Below, piece after piece: positions 8,020 to 15,244 of a stretch of 20,926 bases of DNA; positions within the stretch are counted from its first letter, which is position 1; each line of letters begins with the position of its first letter. Both the position numbers and the translations under genes were made by a program. The notes below the pieces were generated by a model, which saw only the letters and a program-made list of their open reading frames with translations, searched no databases and was not told the DNA's origin. This stretch comes from Chromera velia (taxonomy: Eukaryota > Sar > Chromeraceae): positions 12,501 through 33,426 of the forward strand of contig JAHBMJ010001234.1 of NCBI GenBank assembly GCA_018398765.1, written 5' to 3'.

Positions 8020-9855
8020 TACCCCCCGTGTGTTTGTGCGTGTGTGCGTCTGCAGCGACTTCGAAGAGGGAGACATCATCACAGAGTATGTCGGCTTTCA
8101 GATCGACAGACCGACTGCGCTGAAGCTGCGGCAGGAGGGGAGGGACTCGCACATCGTCGCTCTCAGCAAGGGAGACCGATATCTGGATGGCCTGGTACGT
8201 CTTTCTTTTGCCTCAGGGGACCTTTCCTTGGTATGAATGAAGTTGTGGTTGTTCGTTCCTTTGTTGTTGGCGCTCTAGATTCGTTCCGCCCGAGAGCTTT
8301 CGGTGTGCGTCCTCGTTTGAGACTCTGTGCCGGTGGCAGCCCTCGGCAGTCACCAGACCTCATGCAGATGTCTCGTTGTTGCTTATAGGCAAGTGTTAAT
8401 TCCCCTTTTCTCTTTCTTTCTTTCCTTGTTTTTTCTGCATGCAGAAATTCCCCCACCCGGGTCTCGGAGGCGCGCAATTCGCAAACGACGGCAACGTGAA
8501 GATTGACGGTCGGCAGGCTCTGGGGGTGAACGCCGAGAAGTTCTGGAGGTACTTCGAGGACATCGTCAGTCGATCGATCGATCGATCGAGAGAGACTTAA
8601 GGGGATGCTGGCTGGTCTTTCTTGTAGGGTCGTTGCTCCGTGAATCGATCAAGCATTCTTCTGCTGTGAGGGGAGGGAGTGCTGTGTGAAGGGAGGGCAT
8701 CCAGTGGAATCATGTCTCTGTGGAATCTGGAAGAGAAAAATGGGTGATGACATAGAAGGCAAATGACACAACGGAAAAATATATCTTGTTCTGCATGTGC
8801 TCATGAGGCAAACGAGAATGAGGCTGCCGATCGTCTCCTGTCTATCGTCCCTGCTTGTCCCTGTGTTGAGGGGGTGTGGAGGGAGGAGGGACTTCTTCTC
8901 TTGATTTCGCCGCGCCTTTGTTCTGACGCTTTCTTTTCCTCTGTCTTTCTGTCTATCTGTCTGTCTGTCTGTTTGTCTCTGCCTGCAAAACTCATAAGAC
9001 ATTCTGCCCGGCCGTGCTGTCTCGTTCTGTCTAAGGGAAAGAGAAGAGGGAAACATGTGGAAAAATACGAATACAGTCTCTTGGTCGTTGTGTGTCGGTC
9101 TGTCAGCGTCTTCTGTCTTGTCTTACCTCTGAATCAAGTTCAAAGCTTCGCCCCCGGCTCTGCCAGTGAATTGATTCTCTCAATTGCCCCTGCCCGCCTC
9201 TGTCTGTCTCTGTCTCTCTGTCTCTGTCTGCCTTCCTTTCACGCAGGGGGACGAGAGGGTCTTCTTGAGGGCCACCAGAGCAATCAAAAAGGGAGAGGAA
9301 GTTTTTATTTCGTCAGTCGATCTTTGCTGCTTGCATGCTTGCTTGCGCGATCGTCTTCTTTCCCCCTCCTTCTCTTTCTATTTGAGTTGCGGTTTCGCAC
9401 TGTCTCTTCCCCCTGTGCTCATCCCCATTTCCCTGCAACCCTCTGGTCTTCTGCGTCTGCGCCTGTGTGTGTGTGTGGGGGGGNGGTGGGTGGGTGTCGA
9501 GCCCGCCTGTGTTTCTCTCTAAAAGCAACCAGGAAACAGCCTCCTTTCGACGCACAGGGGGATTCACCATCCTGTTTGTGACTTTGCCTGCAGCCAGCAA
9601 TCCGTCTTTCTTCATTTTCTTCGAATGACTTCCTTCTTTGCATATTCTTTTTCCATGCTGAAGACACCTCGTGCCGGTCACCGCGTGGGGCTGCAAGAGG
9701 TGGTTGTGATGCACAAGCGGCAGAGAAGCTTTATTTTCTGTATTAGGTGGTTGTCCGATCAAAAAAGGGATCTAGCTCGTCCTCCCTCAGACTGATTGCA
9801 TGTGCATCCCTTGCTTGCTTGCAGGTACGACAAGTACTACTGGAGGGGCGAGTGA
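2..9855 (+). CDS. AP2-repeat array / SET-domain fusion protein, 8 exons, 5' partial
   Basis: Proposed exons are 2-5889, 6166-6242, 7030-7168, 7685-7729, 8056-8194, 8445-8564, 9247-9311 and 9825-9855, with a TGA stop at 9853. Donors are GTGAGT, GTCAGT (five times) and GTACGT; all seven acceptors end in GCAG. Codon phases (2,1,2,2,0,0,2) match at each junction with no internal stop. From the TTG at 41 the product is about 2,154 residues: low-complexity N-terminus, 22-residue acidic repeats (about 211-300), eleven AP2-like repeats (about 380-1685), a poly-Ser linker, then a C-terminal SET domain. AP2 domains bind DNA, and SET domains transfer methyl groups from SAM to lysine. The inferred role is a nuclear, sequence-directed methyltransferase or chromatin regulator. 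The frame is open to the window edge with no ATG before 635, so the true start is probably upstream. The alternative is two genes, with the first stopping at 5893. The SET exons have no in-frame start codon of their own; ATG appears only across the 5889/6166 junction, which favours fusion. Confidence 0.72.
671..936 (+). repeat. 66-bp in-frame tandem repeat (22-residue acidic unit), 4 copies
   Basis: Copies start at 671, 737, 803 and 869, each 66 bp, with a partial fifth after 935. Each unit encodes a Gly-Arg-Glu-Glu start, a Trp-Asp-Ser-Glu centre and a run of acidic residues ending Glu-Phe-Met-Glu. Copies 2-4 are nearly identical, so the expansion is recent. The whole-codon period keeps the frame. 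The segment is likely a charged helix or disordered acidic spacer. Confidence 0.95.
1178..1342 (+). other. AP2-like repeat 1
   Basis: Residues about 380-434. It starts RESGVDGVSW, followed by the second Trp in NSRWVVKY and an EALEVAIQFKK helix. It is among the closest to the canonical AP2 fold, though the middle strand and turn (FPPVSSYEND) are longer than in the others and lack the usual YG. Confidence 0.8.
1496..1710 (+). other. AP2-like repeat 2
   Basis: Residues about 486-557. It starts RESGVVGVTW and has W in EAWAVSC, the turn FPESNFGKEN and the helix ALQKAIECREEM, followed by a basic tail. It resembles repeat 3 in the FPES turn, which suggests a shared duplication history. Confidence 0.8.
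1883..2122 (+). other. AP2-like repeat 3, divergent first strand
   Basis: Residues about 615-694. The first strand reads VSGLAEIDW rather than ESGVxGVSW. WRVCC, the FPESKYGK turn and the C-terminal EEGRTD tail shared by repeats 5-10 are present. It was assigned by alignment to its neighbours. Confidence 0.65.
2255..2422 (+). other. AP2-like repeat 4, shortened
   Basis: Residues about 739-794. It starts RESGFVGVAW, with QSWQVSF and an ALQKAVAARKAL helix. The turn is abbreviated (AVGLHGEEK), so the middle strand is shorter than in other copies. Confidence 0.7.
2546..2770 (+). other. AP2-like repeat 5 (type a)
   Basis: Residues about 836-910. It starts HESGVSGVSWEQ, with RRWFANIWING, the turn YFSASVHGYK, an ALQRAKECREEL helix and the tail AAGRTDIEKIKAELDKKF. 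It is nearly identical in DNA to repeat 7, so it is one half of a recent duplication. Confidence 0.88.
2783..3007 (+). other. AP2-like repeat 6 (type b)
   Basis: Residues about 915-989. It starts RPEGVHWEKTGRRW, with an ISVQNRPLHLYF strand, a VYGKSEALQKA helix and a GRTD tail. It is nearly identical to repeat 8. Only a four-residue linker separates it from repeat 5. Confidence 0.85.
3284..3508 (+). other. AP2-like repeat 7 (type a)
   Basis: Residues about 1082-1156. It is a duplicate of repeat 5 with few substitutions (for example WINGHQF to SINAQQF). The tail AAGRTDIEKIKAELDKKF is unchanged. Confidence 0.88.
3641..3868 (+). other. AP2-like repeat 8 (type b)
   Basis: Residues about 1201-1276. 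It is a duplicate of repeat 6, identical over most of the domain. It is separated from repeat 7 by a 44-residue basic/acidic linker that is absent between repeats 5 and 6. Confidence 0.85.
4061..4285 (+). other. AP2-like repeat 9 (type b, diverged)
   Basis: Residues about 1341-1415. It starts LEGVTWKKSNKQW, with an ISIRNRLLQIGF strand, the turn FSTSVFGGK and a GRTDLKDIKAEL tail. It is preceded by the same acidic linker that precedes the truncated repeat start at 3221. Confidence 0.8.
4418..4648 (+). other. AP2-like repeat 10, degenerate N-terminal half
   Basis: Residues about 1460-1536. The helix half (YGEGGALQKAKECRKEM, then EGRTDAEGVK) matches the family well. The first strand reads GSIGVRRLNGVRASYW, so the usual first Trp is not in place. 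It may be impaired for DNA contact. Confidence 0.6.
4931..5095 (+). other. AP2-like repeat 11
   Basis: Residues about 1631-1685. It starts SNVPGVRWAPSGNSW, then FSAKKYGFKAAKEMAEKKK. The KKYGFxxAKE segment is the closest in this protein to the ApiAP2 helix signature of apicomplexans, so this is probably an old copy distinct from the duplicated internal ones. Confidence 0.82.
5627..5683 (+). repeat. 19-Ser homopolymer encoded by mixed TCT/TCC/TCG codons
   Basis: A pyrimidine-rich in-frame run with no change of frame, near residues 1863-1881. It is a flexible linker between the AP2 array and the C-terminal part of the protein. The mixed synonymous codons argue against pure trinucleotide slippage. 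Confidence 0.9.
5890..6165 (+). other. Intron 1 (276 nt)
   Basis: The donor is CAT|GTGAGT and the acceptor is CTTTGCAG|G after a pyrimidine-rich stretch. It interrupts an ATG codon in phase 2. The apparent stop TGA of exon 1 lies at intron positions 2-4. Removal joins the AP2 frame to the SET frame. Confidence 0.72.
6166..9855 (+). CDS. Exons 2-8: SET domain (lysine methyltransferase-type)
   Basis: These seven exons add 204 residues after the AP2 exon. Exon 2 (6166-6242) and exon 3 (7030-7168) give a charged linker and the first strand. Exon 4 (7685-7729) carries GSGLFVTR, the SET motif I. Exon 5 (8056-8194) gives DFEEGDIITEYVG, the second conserved SET block. Exon 6 (8445-8564) carries GGAQFANDGN at the place of the usual RFxNHSCxPN motif. 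Exon 7 (9247-9311) gives RATRAIKKGEEVF. Exon 8 (9825-9855) gives SYDKYYWRGE and the stop. The catalytic-type Tyr after GEEVFIS is present. No Cys-rich pre-SET or post-SET is visible. The NHS core is replaced by NDG, so SAM binding or specificity may differ from histone methyltransferases. The protein could be a protist-type SET enzyme with a non-histone substrate. The domain call is strong; attachment to the upstream AP2 exon is inferred from splice phases. Confidence 0.85.
6382..6448 (+). repeat. (CT)n-(GT)n compound microsatellite
   Basis: About 26 bp of CT directly followed by about 34 bp of GT, within intron 2. Confidence 0.95.
6737..6779 (+). repeat. (CTTT)n microsatellite
   Basis: A pure CTTT run of about 30 bp preceded by T-rich sequence, within intron 2. 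It is pyrimidine-only on the + strand. Confidence 0.95.
7169..7684 (+). other. Intron 3 (516 nt)
   Basis: The donor GTCAGTCAGTCAGTC follows CAGAA. The acceptor is GGTCTGCAG, preceded by CT and GTCT repeats. Phase 2: AA plus T makes an Asn codon. No recognisable coding sequence lies inside. Confidence 0.72.
7685..7729 (+). other. Micro-exon (exon 4, 45 nt) encoding SET motif I
   Basis: It encodes STLGVLVGSGLFVT with split codons on both sides. The GSGLF block is the SAM-contacting glycine motif of SET domains, so the exon is needed for a complete fold although it is very short. Confidence 0.82.
7730..8055 (+). other. Intron 4 (326 nt) with (GT)n near its acceptor
   Basis: The donor is GTCAGTAG and the acceptor is GCGTCTGCAG. 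The (GT)n array at 7962-8018 ends about 37 nt upstream of the acceptor, where a polypyrimidine tract would normally lie. Confidence 0.8.
7962..8018 (+). repeat. (GT)n microsatellite
   Basis: About 57 bp of nearly pure GT with two GA interruptions, within intron 4 close to the splice acceptor. Confidence 0.95.
8195..8444 (+). other. Intron 5 (250 nt)
   Basis: The donor is CTG|GTACGT and the acceptor is TTTTTTCTGCATGCAG|A, in phase 0. It is the only intron here with a GTACGT donor. Confidence 0.85.
8565..9246 (+). other. Intron 6 (682 nt)
   Basis: The donor is ATC|GTCAGTCGAT, leading straight into a CGAT repeat at 8571-8589. The acceptor is CTTTCACGCAG|G after CTGT-rich sequence. Phase 0. Confidence 0.82.
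8571..8589 (+). repeat. (CGAT)n short palindromic repeat
   Basis: About five CGAT units beginning 6 nt after the donor of intron 6. Each GATC or CGATCG unit is self-complementary, so the run can form a hairpin beside the splice site. Confidence 0.9.
9312..9824 (+). other. Intron 7 (513 nt)
   Basis: The donor is TTTC|GTCAGTCGAT (the same ten bases as intron 6) and the acceptor is TTGCTTGCTTGCAG|G. It contains one undetermined base at 9484 in a GT/G-rich stretch. The split Ser codon is TC plus G. Confidence 0.82.
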
Positions 9856-10014
9856 TCTCGAGATGGATGTGCTGAAGATTTTGTTGATGAGTGAATATGT
9901 CCATACATGCAATCTGATCGAGAATCTGGTCGAGGTACTTGTGCCCAATGGGTCCCTGCCGAGACTTCTGCGCATGCATGCATGCATGCAGTGAGCTAGC
10001 GACAGGACGGAATG
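9856..10014 (+). other. 3' flank / probable 3' UTR of the AP2-SET gene
   Basis: Follows the TGA at 9853-9855. It contains an alternating ATGCATGC run at 9972-9990. No convincing polyadenylation signal was identified. Confidence 0.4.
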
Positions 10015-10182
10015 TTCGATTAGCTTACAAGTCCATTGAAACGTGTATGACTTTTTTAAAATATGGAACAACTTAAAACAAAGCCTAGAACAAAGCTTAT
10101 ATAAACGTACTAAGCAGTATACCTTTAGTTTCGGAGCTTTAACTATTTGTGTTGGATAAATTCCCAGGATTCATTTTTGATC

Positions 10183-10327
10183 ACCGTAAAATTTAGAATT
10201 TTTAAGCTAAACTAACGGTGTAAGACACTAAGACTTTGGAACTGGACCTAGATCACAACTGGAACAATTATACAATTTACATAGCAGGATGTGTAAGGAT
10301 GTGAATTAATCCTCCAGGCATTAATTC
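10183..10327 (-). repeat. AT-rich dispersed repeat, copy X
   Basis: Read on the - strand, this block aligns with 20379-20617 on the + strand. Shared anchors are AATG[C/T]CTGGAGGATT, CTGCTATGT, AGTTGTGA[T/C]CT, GTT[A/G]GTTTAGCTT and AAAAATTCTAAATTT, in the same order. It lies in an AT-rich island (about 10015-10370) unlike the neighbouring GC-rich sequence. It looks like an old interspersed element of unknown class. Confidence 0.6.
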
Positions 10328-10370
10328 TATTCTATTTCGTATTTCACCCCTCCACTAGCCCCTGCATGTT

Positions 10371-11449
10371 AGTAGGCCTAGTAGTGAACCGCGCGAGGGG
10401 GGGAGAAGAGTAGATGCGAGAGATGTGGGCGAGGGTGGAATCTGCAACACGCCCTTAACTGTCTAGTAGGGGGACTACCCACGCTGCGGACAGATCTGCA
10501 GTACAGACCTTTAGAGTTGAAGGGTGTTGTTCTTGTTCTGCACTCTCCGGCCGATAAAGTGTGGGAGCACATTGAAAAGCCCACATGCAGGCTGCCAGGC
10601 CTTGGTGCCGATGCACACGTCGATCTGTCTCTTTCACACACACACACGCACACACAAAAATAGGAGGGACGGACACGCATGTCGGGCGAAACTCCCTTAG
10701 CAGCAGCCCCCCTGCCCTGTTTGCTTTTAACTGAATTGCTTGCAAACTGTCTGATCAGCGCTTGCTCTCCAAGCGAATAAGCGGATTCGACTCAATTCCA
10801 AGGAAACCCCGATGCGAAGGCGAAGACGAACTGTAGGCTGTACGTCAGACTCTTAAGCGGGCTTACGAAATGAAGACCGACCAGCTTCTCAAACACTGGA
10901 GATCGACTGAGCGACAACGACAGGAAGAGCGACACTCATCCAGACAATGACCCCTCACTCCAAGCCAAATTCCTTCAACTGCTACAAGAACGACCAGAGA
11001 GAGAGAGCCGGAGAGGCAAAAGCGATGGAGAGTCTACGTTTTGTCTGAAAAGGAGAGAACAAAGCGAGGGTGCTTTCAGTTAGAACAACTCCTTGCAATT
11101 ATGGAGGGATGGTCTGCTGCGTGCATCAATCATCGGATCTAGTTCAGCCGCTGATCAACCTGAAAGCCACTCCTTGCTTCTTATGAATGACACAACCCTT
11201 ATCATCCCAGAAGGAAGGAAGGAAAGACAGGTGAGGGACTGCATGTCATGGAGGCAGGGGGGCACAGAGGCATCACAACTGCTGGATACACTTGATCATC
11301 CAAGCCCTGCTACTGCTGCTGATGGTTCCGTAGGTACCTATTTCGCCAAGGCCCATCTATGGATGGGGTCCCCGACCGGGGCTTCCCCTGCCTCAAATGT
11401 CCACAGCTGCCAACAAGTCACGCTCAAACGCATACGAGAATCATACGAA

Positions 11450-11451
<2 letters not shown>
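10371..11451. other. Intergenic, nothing recognised
   Basis: Mixed-composition sequence with a short (CA)n at 10635-10660. Frames of about 100 codons on the - strand and about 160 on the + strand (from 11093) have low-complexity ends and no domain or repeat-family similarity that I recognise. Confidence 0.5.
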
Positions 11452-11486
<35 letters not shown>

Positions 11487-11496
11487 ATACACACAA
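11452..11496. repeat. (CA)n microsatellite
   Basis: About 45 bp of CA with two AT interruptions near the end. Confidence 0.95.
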
Positions 11497-11879
11497 AACG
11501 AACACTCGAGAGCATAGAGGAGAGAGAAAGAGAGAAAAGGGCCTGTGCGTGGTGTTCTCGATGCTGCAGGGGGGCACCCGTTGACCTGCATTCAGCCGCA
11601 CAAAAGGGAGACAGGAGGGAATTTCAAAGAGGACGAATCTCTTGAGGGCATTTCCATCGGGGTCGGGGGAAAAGAAGAAAGTCAGAAAACTTTAAGGCCA
11701 GGCTGTAGAAGAAAGACAGCCAAAAATGAGAGAAGAATCGCAAGGGGAGAAGAAGAAAAAACGCGTGGCGAATATGAAGGAAAGAGGGGACAGGAATAAA
11801 TGGAGACAGACAGAAGGGAAGGGTGCAGGAAAACCGGAAAACGGGGAAAACCTTGGGAGTGAAAGAACGACCTTCCATC
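11497..11879. other. Purine-rich intergenic stretch, no gene seen
   Basis: GA-rich sequence (AGAGAGAAAG, GAAGAAGAAAA). Its open frames are compositional. Confidence 0.5.
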
Positions 11880-12165
11880 TTTGCTTGTTTCCTTCCTTCC
11901 TTTCTTGCTTCCTTCCTTCCTTCTTGACTTCCTTCCCGACTTCCAACTGACTGACCGATTGTCTCAGTGAGTGAGTGACCGACTGGCTTGCTAACAGCCT
12001 GACAGGCCAACTGACTTACTGACTGACTCAGTCACTGCTTGACCGACTGACTGGCTGACCCACTCTCTGACTAACTAACTCATAAACTGACAGACAGACA
12101 GACAGACTGACTCACTCACTCACTCACTCACTCACTCATTGTGTGACCGACTGACCAACTGGCGA
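11880..12165. repeat. CTTC tract grading into degenerate CTGA/CACT tetranucleotide tract
   Basis: CTTC units at about 11888-11940 are followed by about 220 bp of imperfect CTGA, CCGA and ACTC units. These include pure runs of (ACAG)n near 12091 and (ACTC)n at about 12110-12138. The tetranucleotide is the reverse complement of the TCAG unit seen reiterated at several splice donors of the upstream gene. Confidence 0.8.
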
Positions 12166-12586
12166 TCCAAAGTCAGTAGGGGGTATCTCTAGTCTCCCGT
12201 CACCATGCTCGTGGCTGCCTGCACCAAAGAAAAGGAGGGAGAGAGGGAGAGAGAAAAGACCCTCCCCCACACGTTTCAAGGGTTCTTTGAGGTCCCTCCA
12301 CCCCTGGCAGCTCCCTTCCCTAAGACAGTGCCGCCTTCCCATGTATAAACAAGTGCATGTATAAATGCAGGTGTGAGCGCAGAACCCGACCGATGAAGAA
12401 TCCTCAGGCGCACCCTGGTCTCTCATGACCAGGCCACCCCTATCCATTCCGGCCATGTTGTTGGCGCCAGACAAACGGTAGATTGAATGCGGAGATGTGT
12501 GCCTGGCAAGCCTCAGAAAGGAGTTGAACAGTGCCTGTTGCACAGACCCACCGGAATTCTCCATCGTGCGCTTTGTTGTTTGAATC
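12166..12586. other. Intergenic, nothing recognised
   Basis: A - strand frame of 142 codons (12136-12564) has no recognisable domain, and its start and stop fall in repeat-flanked sequence. It is left uncalled. Confidence 0.4.
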
Positions 12587-12823
12587 CTTCCTTTTTTTTT
12601 TTCTTCTTGCTTTTTTCCTTCCTTCTTTTCTTTCCTTCCTTTTTTTGTCGCTTCCTTCCTCCCTTAAATCGCTTCTTCCTTTCTTTCTTGCTCTCTCTCT
12701 GGCTTTCTTTCTTTCTTTCCTTGCTGTTTTTTTTTCCTCCTTCCTTTTTTCTTTCTTTCCCTTCCCTCCTTCCCTTCTTCCCCCCTTTCTTCCTTCCTTC
12801 CTTCCTTCCTTCCCTCCCTTCAT
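12587..12823. repeat. Long polypyrimidine (CTTT/CTTC/CCTT) tract
   Basis: About 235 bp almost entirely C and T on the + strand, made of CTTT, CTTC and CCTT units with T runs. It is strongly strand-asymmetric. All long frames across it are Phe/Leu/Ser or Lys/Glu/Arg artefacts. Confidence 0.93.
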
Positions 12824-12913
12824 AACCTCATTTCGATGTCTGTATGTCTACACGTTATGCATCATCATCGATCAAATTGAATCAAGTGAATAGATGACGT
12901 CTGTCCTCACTAG

Positions 12914-12944
12914 CACACACACACACACATACACACACACACAC

Positions 12945-12975
<31 letters not shown>

Positions 12976-13004
12976 TACACACATACATACACACATACAC
13001 ACAC

Positions 13005-13035
<31 letters not shown>

Positions 13036-13062
13036 CATACACAAGCACACATACACACACAC
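12914..13062. repeat. (CA)n/(CATA)n microsatellite, about 150 bp
   Basis: CA dinucleotides interrupted by AT to give CACATA units throughout. It is the longest alternating purine-pyrimidine run in the window. Confidence 0.96.
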
Positions 13063-14084
13063 GTTCTGCATGCCCCCATGCACCCATCGACAGACACCAC
13101 CTAGGTAGGAGGGAGGAGGGATGAGGCCAAGTGCGGACAGTCAGAGGAAGAAAACAACGGACCCCCCGTCCTTGAGTGCATGGCAGCAAGAAAAGAAGTT
13201 CATCTTCTTCGCCCTCCCCCACACCCAAGCTGCGAGTGATGAGAAGAGGGGAATGACGATCAAAAATCAACCCGGCACACAGTGCGTTCAACACCAGCGC
13301 TCCCATGCAACCTACAGAGGAAAACACTCAGGATTTTGGAGGGAATGAAGGGGCAAGCGTTGAGCGTCTGTCAAGAATCTGTTAGAATGATCTACGAGAG
13401 GAAGAAACACTTCAGCCTGCGTTTCCTGTATATGAATTCAATAATTCTTTATACGTATATTGACATCACCGCCTCCGCTTCCAGCTCAGACTCTCACTGC
13501 AAGTCCCTCCCCCTTCTGCTCACCCGTAAGGGGTGGGTGGACGAGGAGCCCTGTCGAGCGACTGGAAGAAGGAAAGACAACATTCAAGTCCCGCCATGAG
13601 GAATTAGGGGTCTCTCACATCGCTTGGCATTAACAGCAACACCTCGGATCAACTGAAGCACGTGCGAGTAAGCATTGAACAAGAATCAGACGGGGAGACA
13701 GGCAACATCAAGTTGTGCTTTGTTTTCAATTTTTTAGGAACCGGTTTATGAGAAGCTCAAGTGGGGGCCTCTCATTTGTTTGCTGTCAAACAGCGTCACT
13801 ATATACAAGCCAGGTAAAATAGATATTTATCGAGAATCCACAATTACATGCACTCAACTGCGGTACGTATATATAGGGTCAGAGTGGTTGACTGCAACTG
13901 GAACTGGGGCTTCGATCAACATACTTCGACATGTGCTTCGATTGTTCAATCTTCGACGTATGGCACACACACCCAACCCATACCCAACGCTATAGACCAT
14001 ACAACAATACCATAACAACACCCAATTAATCACAACGATACGGTAGCTCCTGTTGTTTTGACAACGTACGTGCGTATGTAACGG
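13063..14084. other. Intergenic, nothing recognised
   Basis: No long frame, RNA gene or repeat family was recognised. The 3' part from about 13700 becomes AT-rich and contains CCAACCCATACCCAA-like short repeats near 13970. Confidence 0.45.
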
Positions 14085-14660
14085 GATACATCCAACCAGT
14101 TAGGTGAGTGCCTCGGGGGGCCATTTAGGGGGTCGGCCATAATTTGATTGATGCAAACCATCAGGGGCTTGCCTGCATGCAACAGGCAAGTATATCGGGA
14201 GCCATGCGGCAACGCGTGCAAAATATGCTTTTCGGGACCGCCTCGCCTCGGGGGGCAGCTCAGCTCTGCTGAGATCAGCCGAGAGGCCCTGAGATCACAC
14301 GCAGTCGCATAACGCATTTTTTTATTTTTTGGGGGGGGGGGTCACTTCTATCTCCATCTGCATGTCACGGTGTCACCCGAATTCTAAAATGTGCCCTTCA
14401 AGCAACTTGCATGGAGCCGCGATCGCACATATCTTAATTACTTCACATATGCGTGCCTCTCAAGTAACTCGCACAGAGTTGTAAGTGCATGCTTGTGTGG
14501 TCCCATACTTCGTGCACGTTGCCATAACCCCCGCCCCATGCATGCATGCATGCACCTTCACAAGACATCCCAAAGCCTCCGATGGTGTGCATCCATCAAT
14601 TAAATTTGCGGACCCCCTAAAGGGCCCCCCAAGGCACTCACCCAACTGGTTGGGTGTATC
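14085..14660. repeat. Inverted repeat pair A (arms 14085-14170 and 14572-14660)
   Basis: The left arm begins GATACATCCAACCAGTT and the right arm ends AACTGGTTGGGTGTATC. The arms share GGTGAGTGCCT, a GGGGGGCC core, TTTAGGGGGTC and a TTGATGxxTGCA block, all in inverted order with scattered substitutions. The right arm lies inside the loop of inverted repeat B, and the left arm lies outside it. Confidence 0.82.
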
Positions 14661-14933
14661 TCATATATATGCATGCACGCTCATATAACTCCGTACGAGT
14701 TGCTTGAGAGACACTTATATCATGAGGAGCGAATTAAGTATAATTAATGCGATCATGGCTCCGTGCGAGTTTTTTGAGAGGCATATTTTAAAATCAGGGG
14801 GATACCGTGACAAACAAATAAACAGACAGACCCCCCCCCAAAAAATGAAAAAATTCGTTATGCGAGCTAGTGTATGCGATCTCAGGGCCTCTCGGCTGAT
14901 CTCTCAGCAAAGCTAAGCTGCCCCCCGAGGCGA
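14243..14933. mobile_element. 691-bp foldback (MITE-like) element B
   Basis: The termini are TCGCCTCGGGGGG and CCCCCCGAGGCGA. Outer arms 14243-14345 and 14824-14933 pair over about 100 bp (GATCAGCCGAGAGGCCCTGA is shared), each carrying a G or C homopolymer at its inner end. An inner pair, 14385-14490 and 14682-14800, continues the palindrome. It has no coding capacity. It is likely a non-autonomous DNA transposon or foldback element. No clear target-site duplication was found, so the class is unassigned. Confidence 0.72.
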
Positions 14934-15129
14934 TGCAGTAGGTACGTACCCCTTCTACAGGCTCCGGAGGTATGAATCGATGCACGCACTGCATACCATC
15001 TACACCTGCTATTCGGGGCTGATTCTGAGTTCCTCAAAATTGAGTCCCGGGTTTGATAATAACTTCGATTCCCACGGCACACTTTTTTTATCGCGTGCAT
15101 AGTGATACGTGGTAATAATGATGATGATG
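14934..15129. other. Spacer between foldback element and LINE
   Basis: No gene seen. It ends in a GAT-rich run at about 15108-15138. Confidence 0.5.
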
Positions 15130-15138
15130 TATGATGAT
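15108..15138. repeat. (GAT)n microsatellite at LINE 3' end
   Basis: The + strand reads TAATAATGATGATGATGTATGATGAT. It is either the target site or the simple repeat tail of the element. Confidence 0.85.
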
Positions 15139-15244
15139 AGAAGACTTAACCCCTAGCCTCTGTTAGGCTCGGGTGGTCCGTTCATCCATGCATTCATGCA
15201 TAGGGTGTTTGATCGATCGATTGTTCTAAATCAAACGCATGCTC

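Noticed and set aside
8763-9581. 272-codon + strand frame
   Set aside because: It spans intron 6, exon 7 in the wrong frame and part of intron 7, and includes an undetermined base. It is low-complexity and shows no domain.
11093-11584. 163-codon + strand frame
   Set aside because: It ends in a Thr-His run from the (CA)n array, with no recognisable domain and no splice structure.
12136-12564. 142-codon - strand frame
   Set aside because: No recognisable motif and no supporting neighbours. It could be a chance frame.
12872-13327. Cys/Val-rich frame on the - strand across the CA array
   Set aside because: Translation of a microsatellite; no start context or conserved domain.
15030-15085. tRNA-like T-loop string TTCGATTCC
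   Set aside because: No matching acceptor stem, D-arm or anticodon arm could be folded around it.
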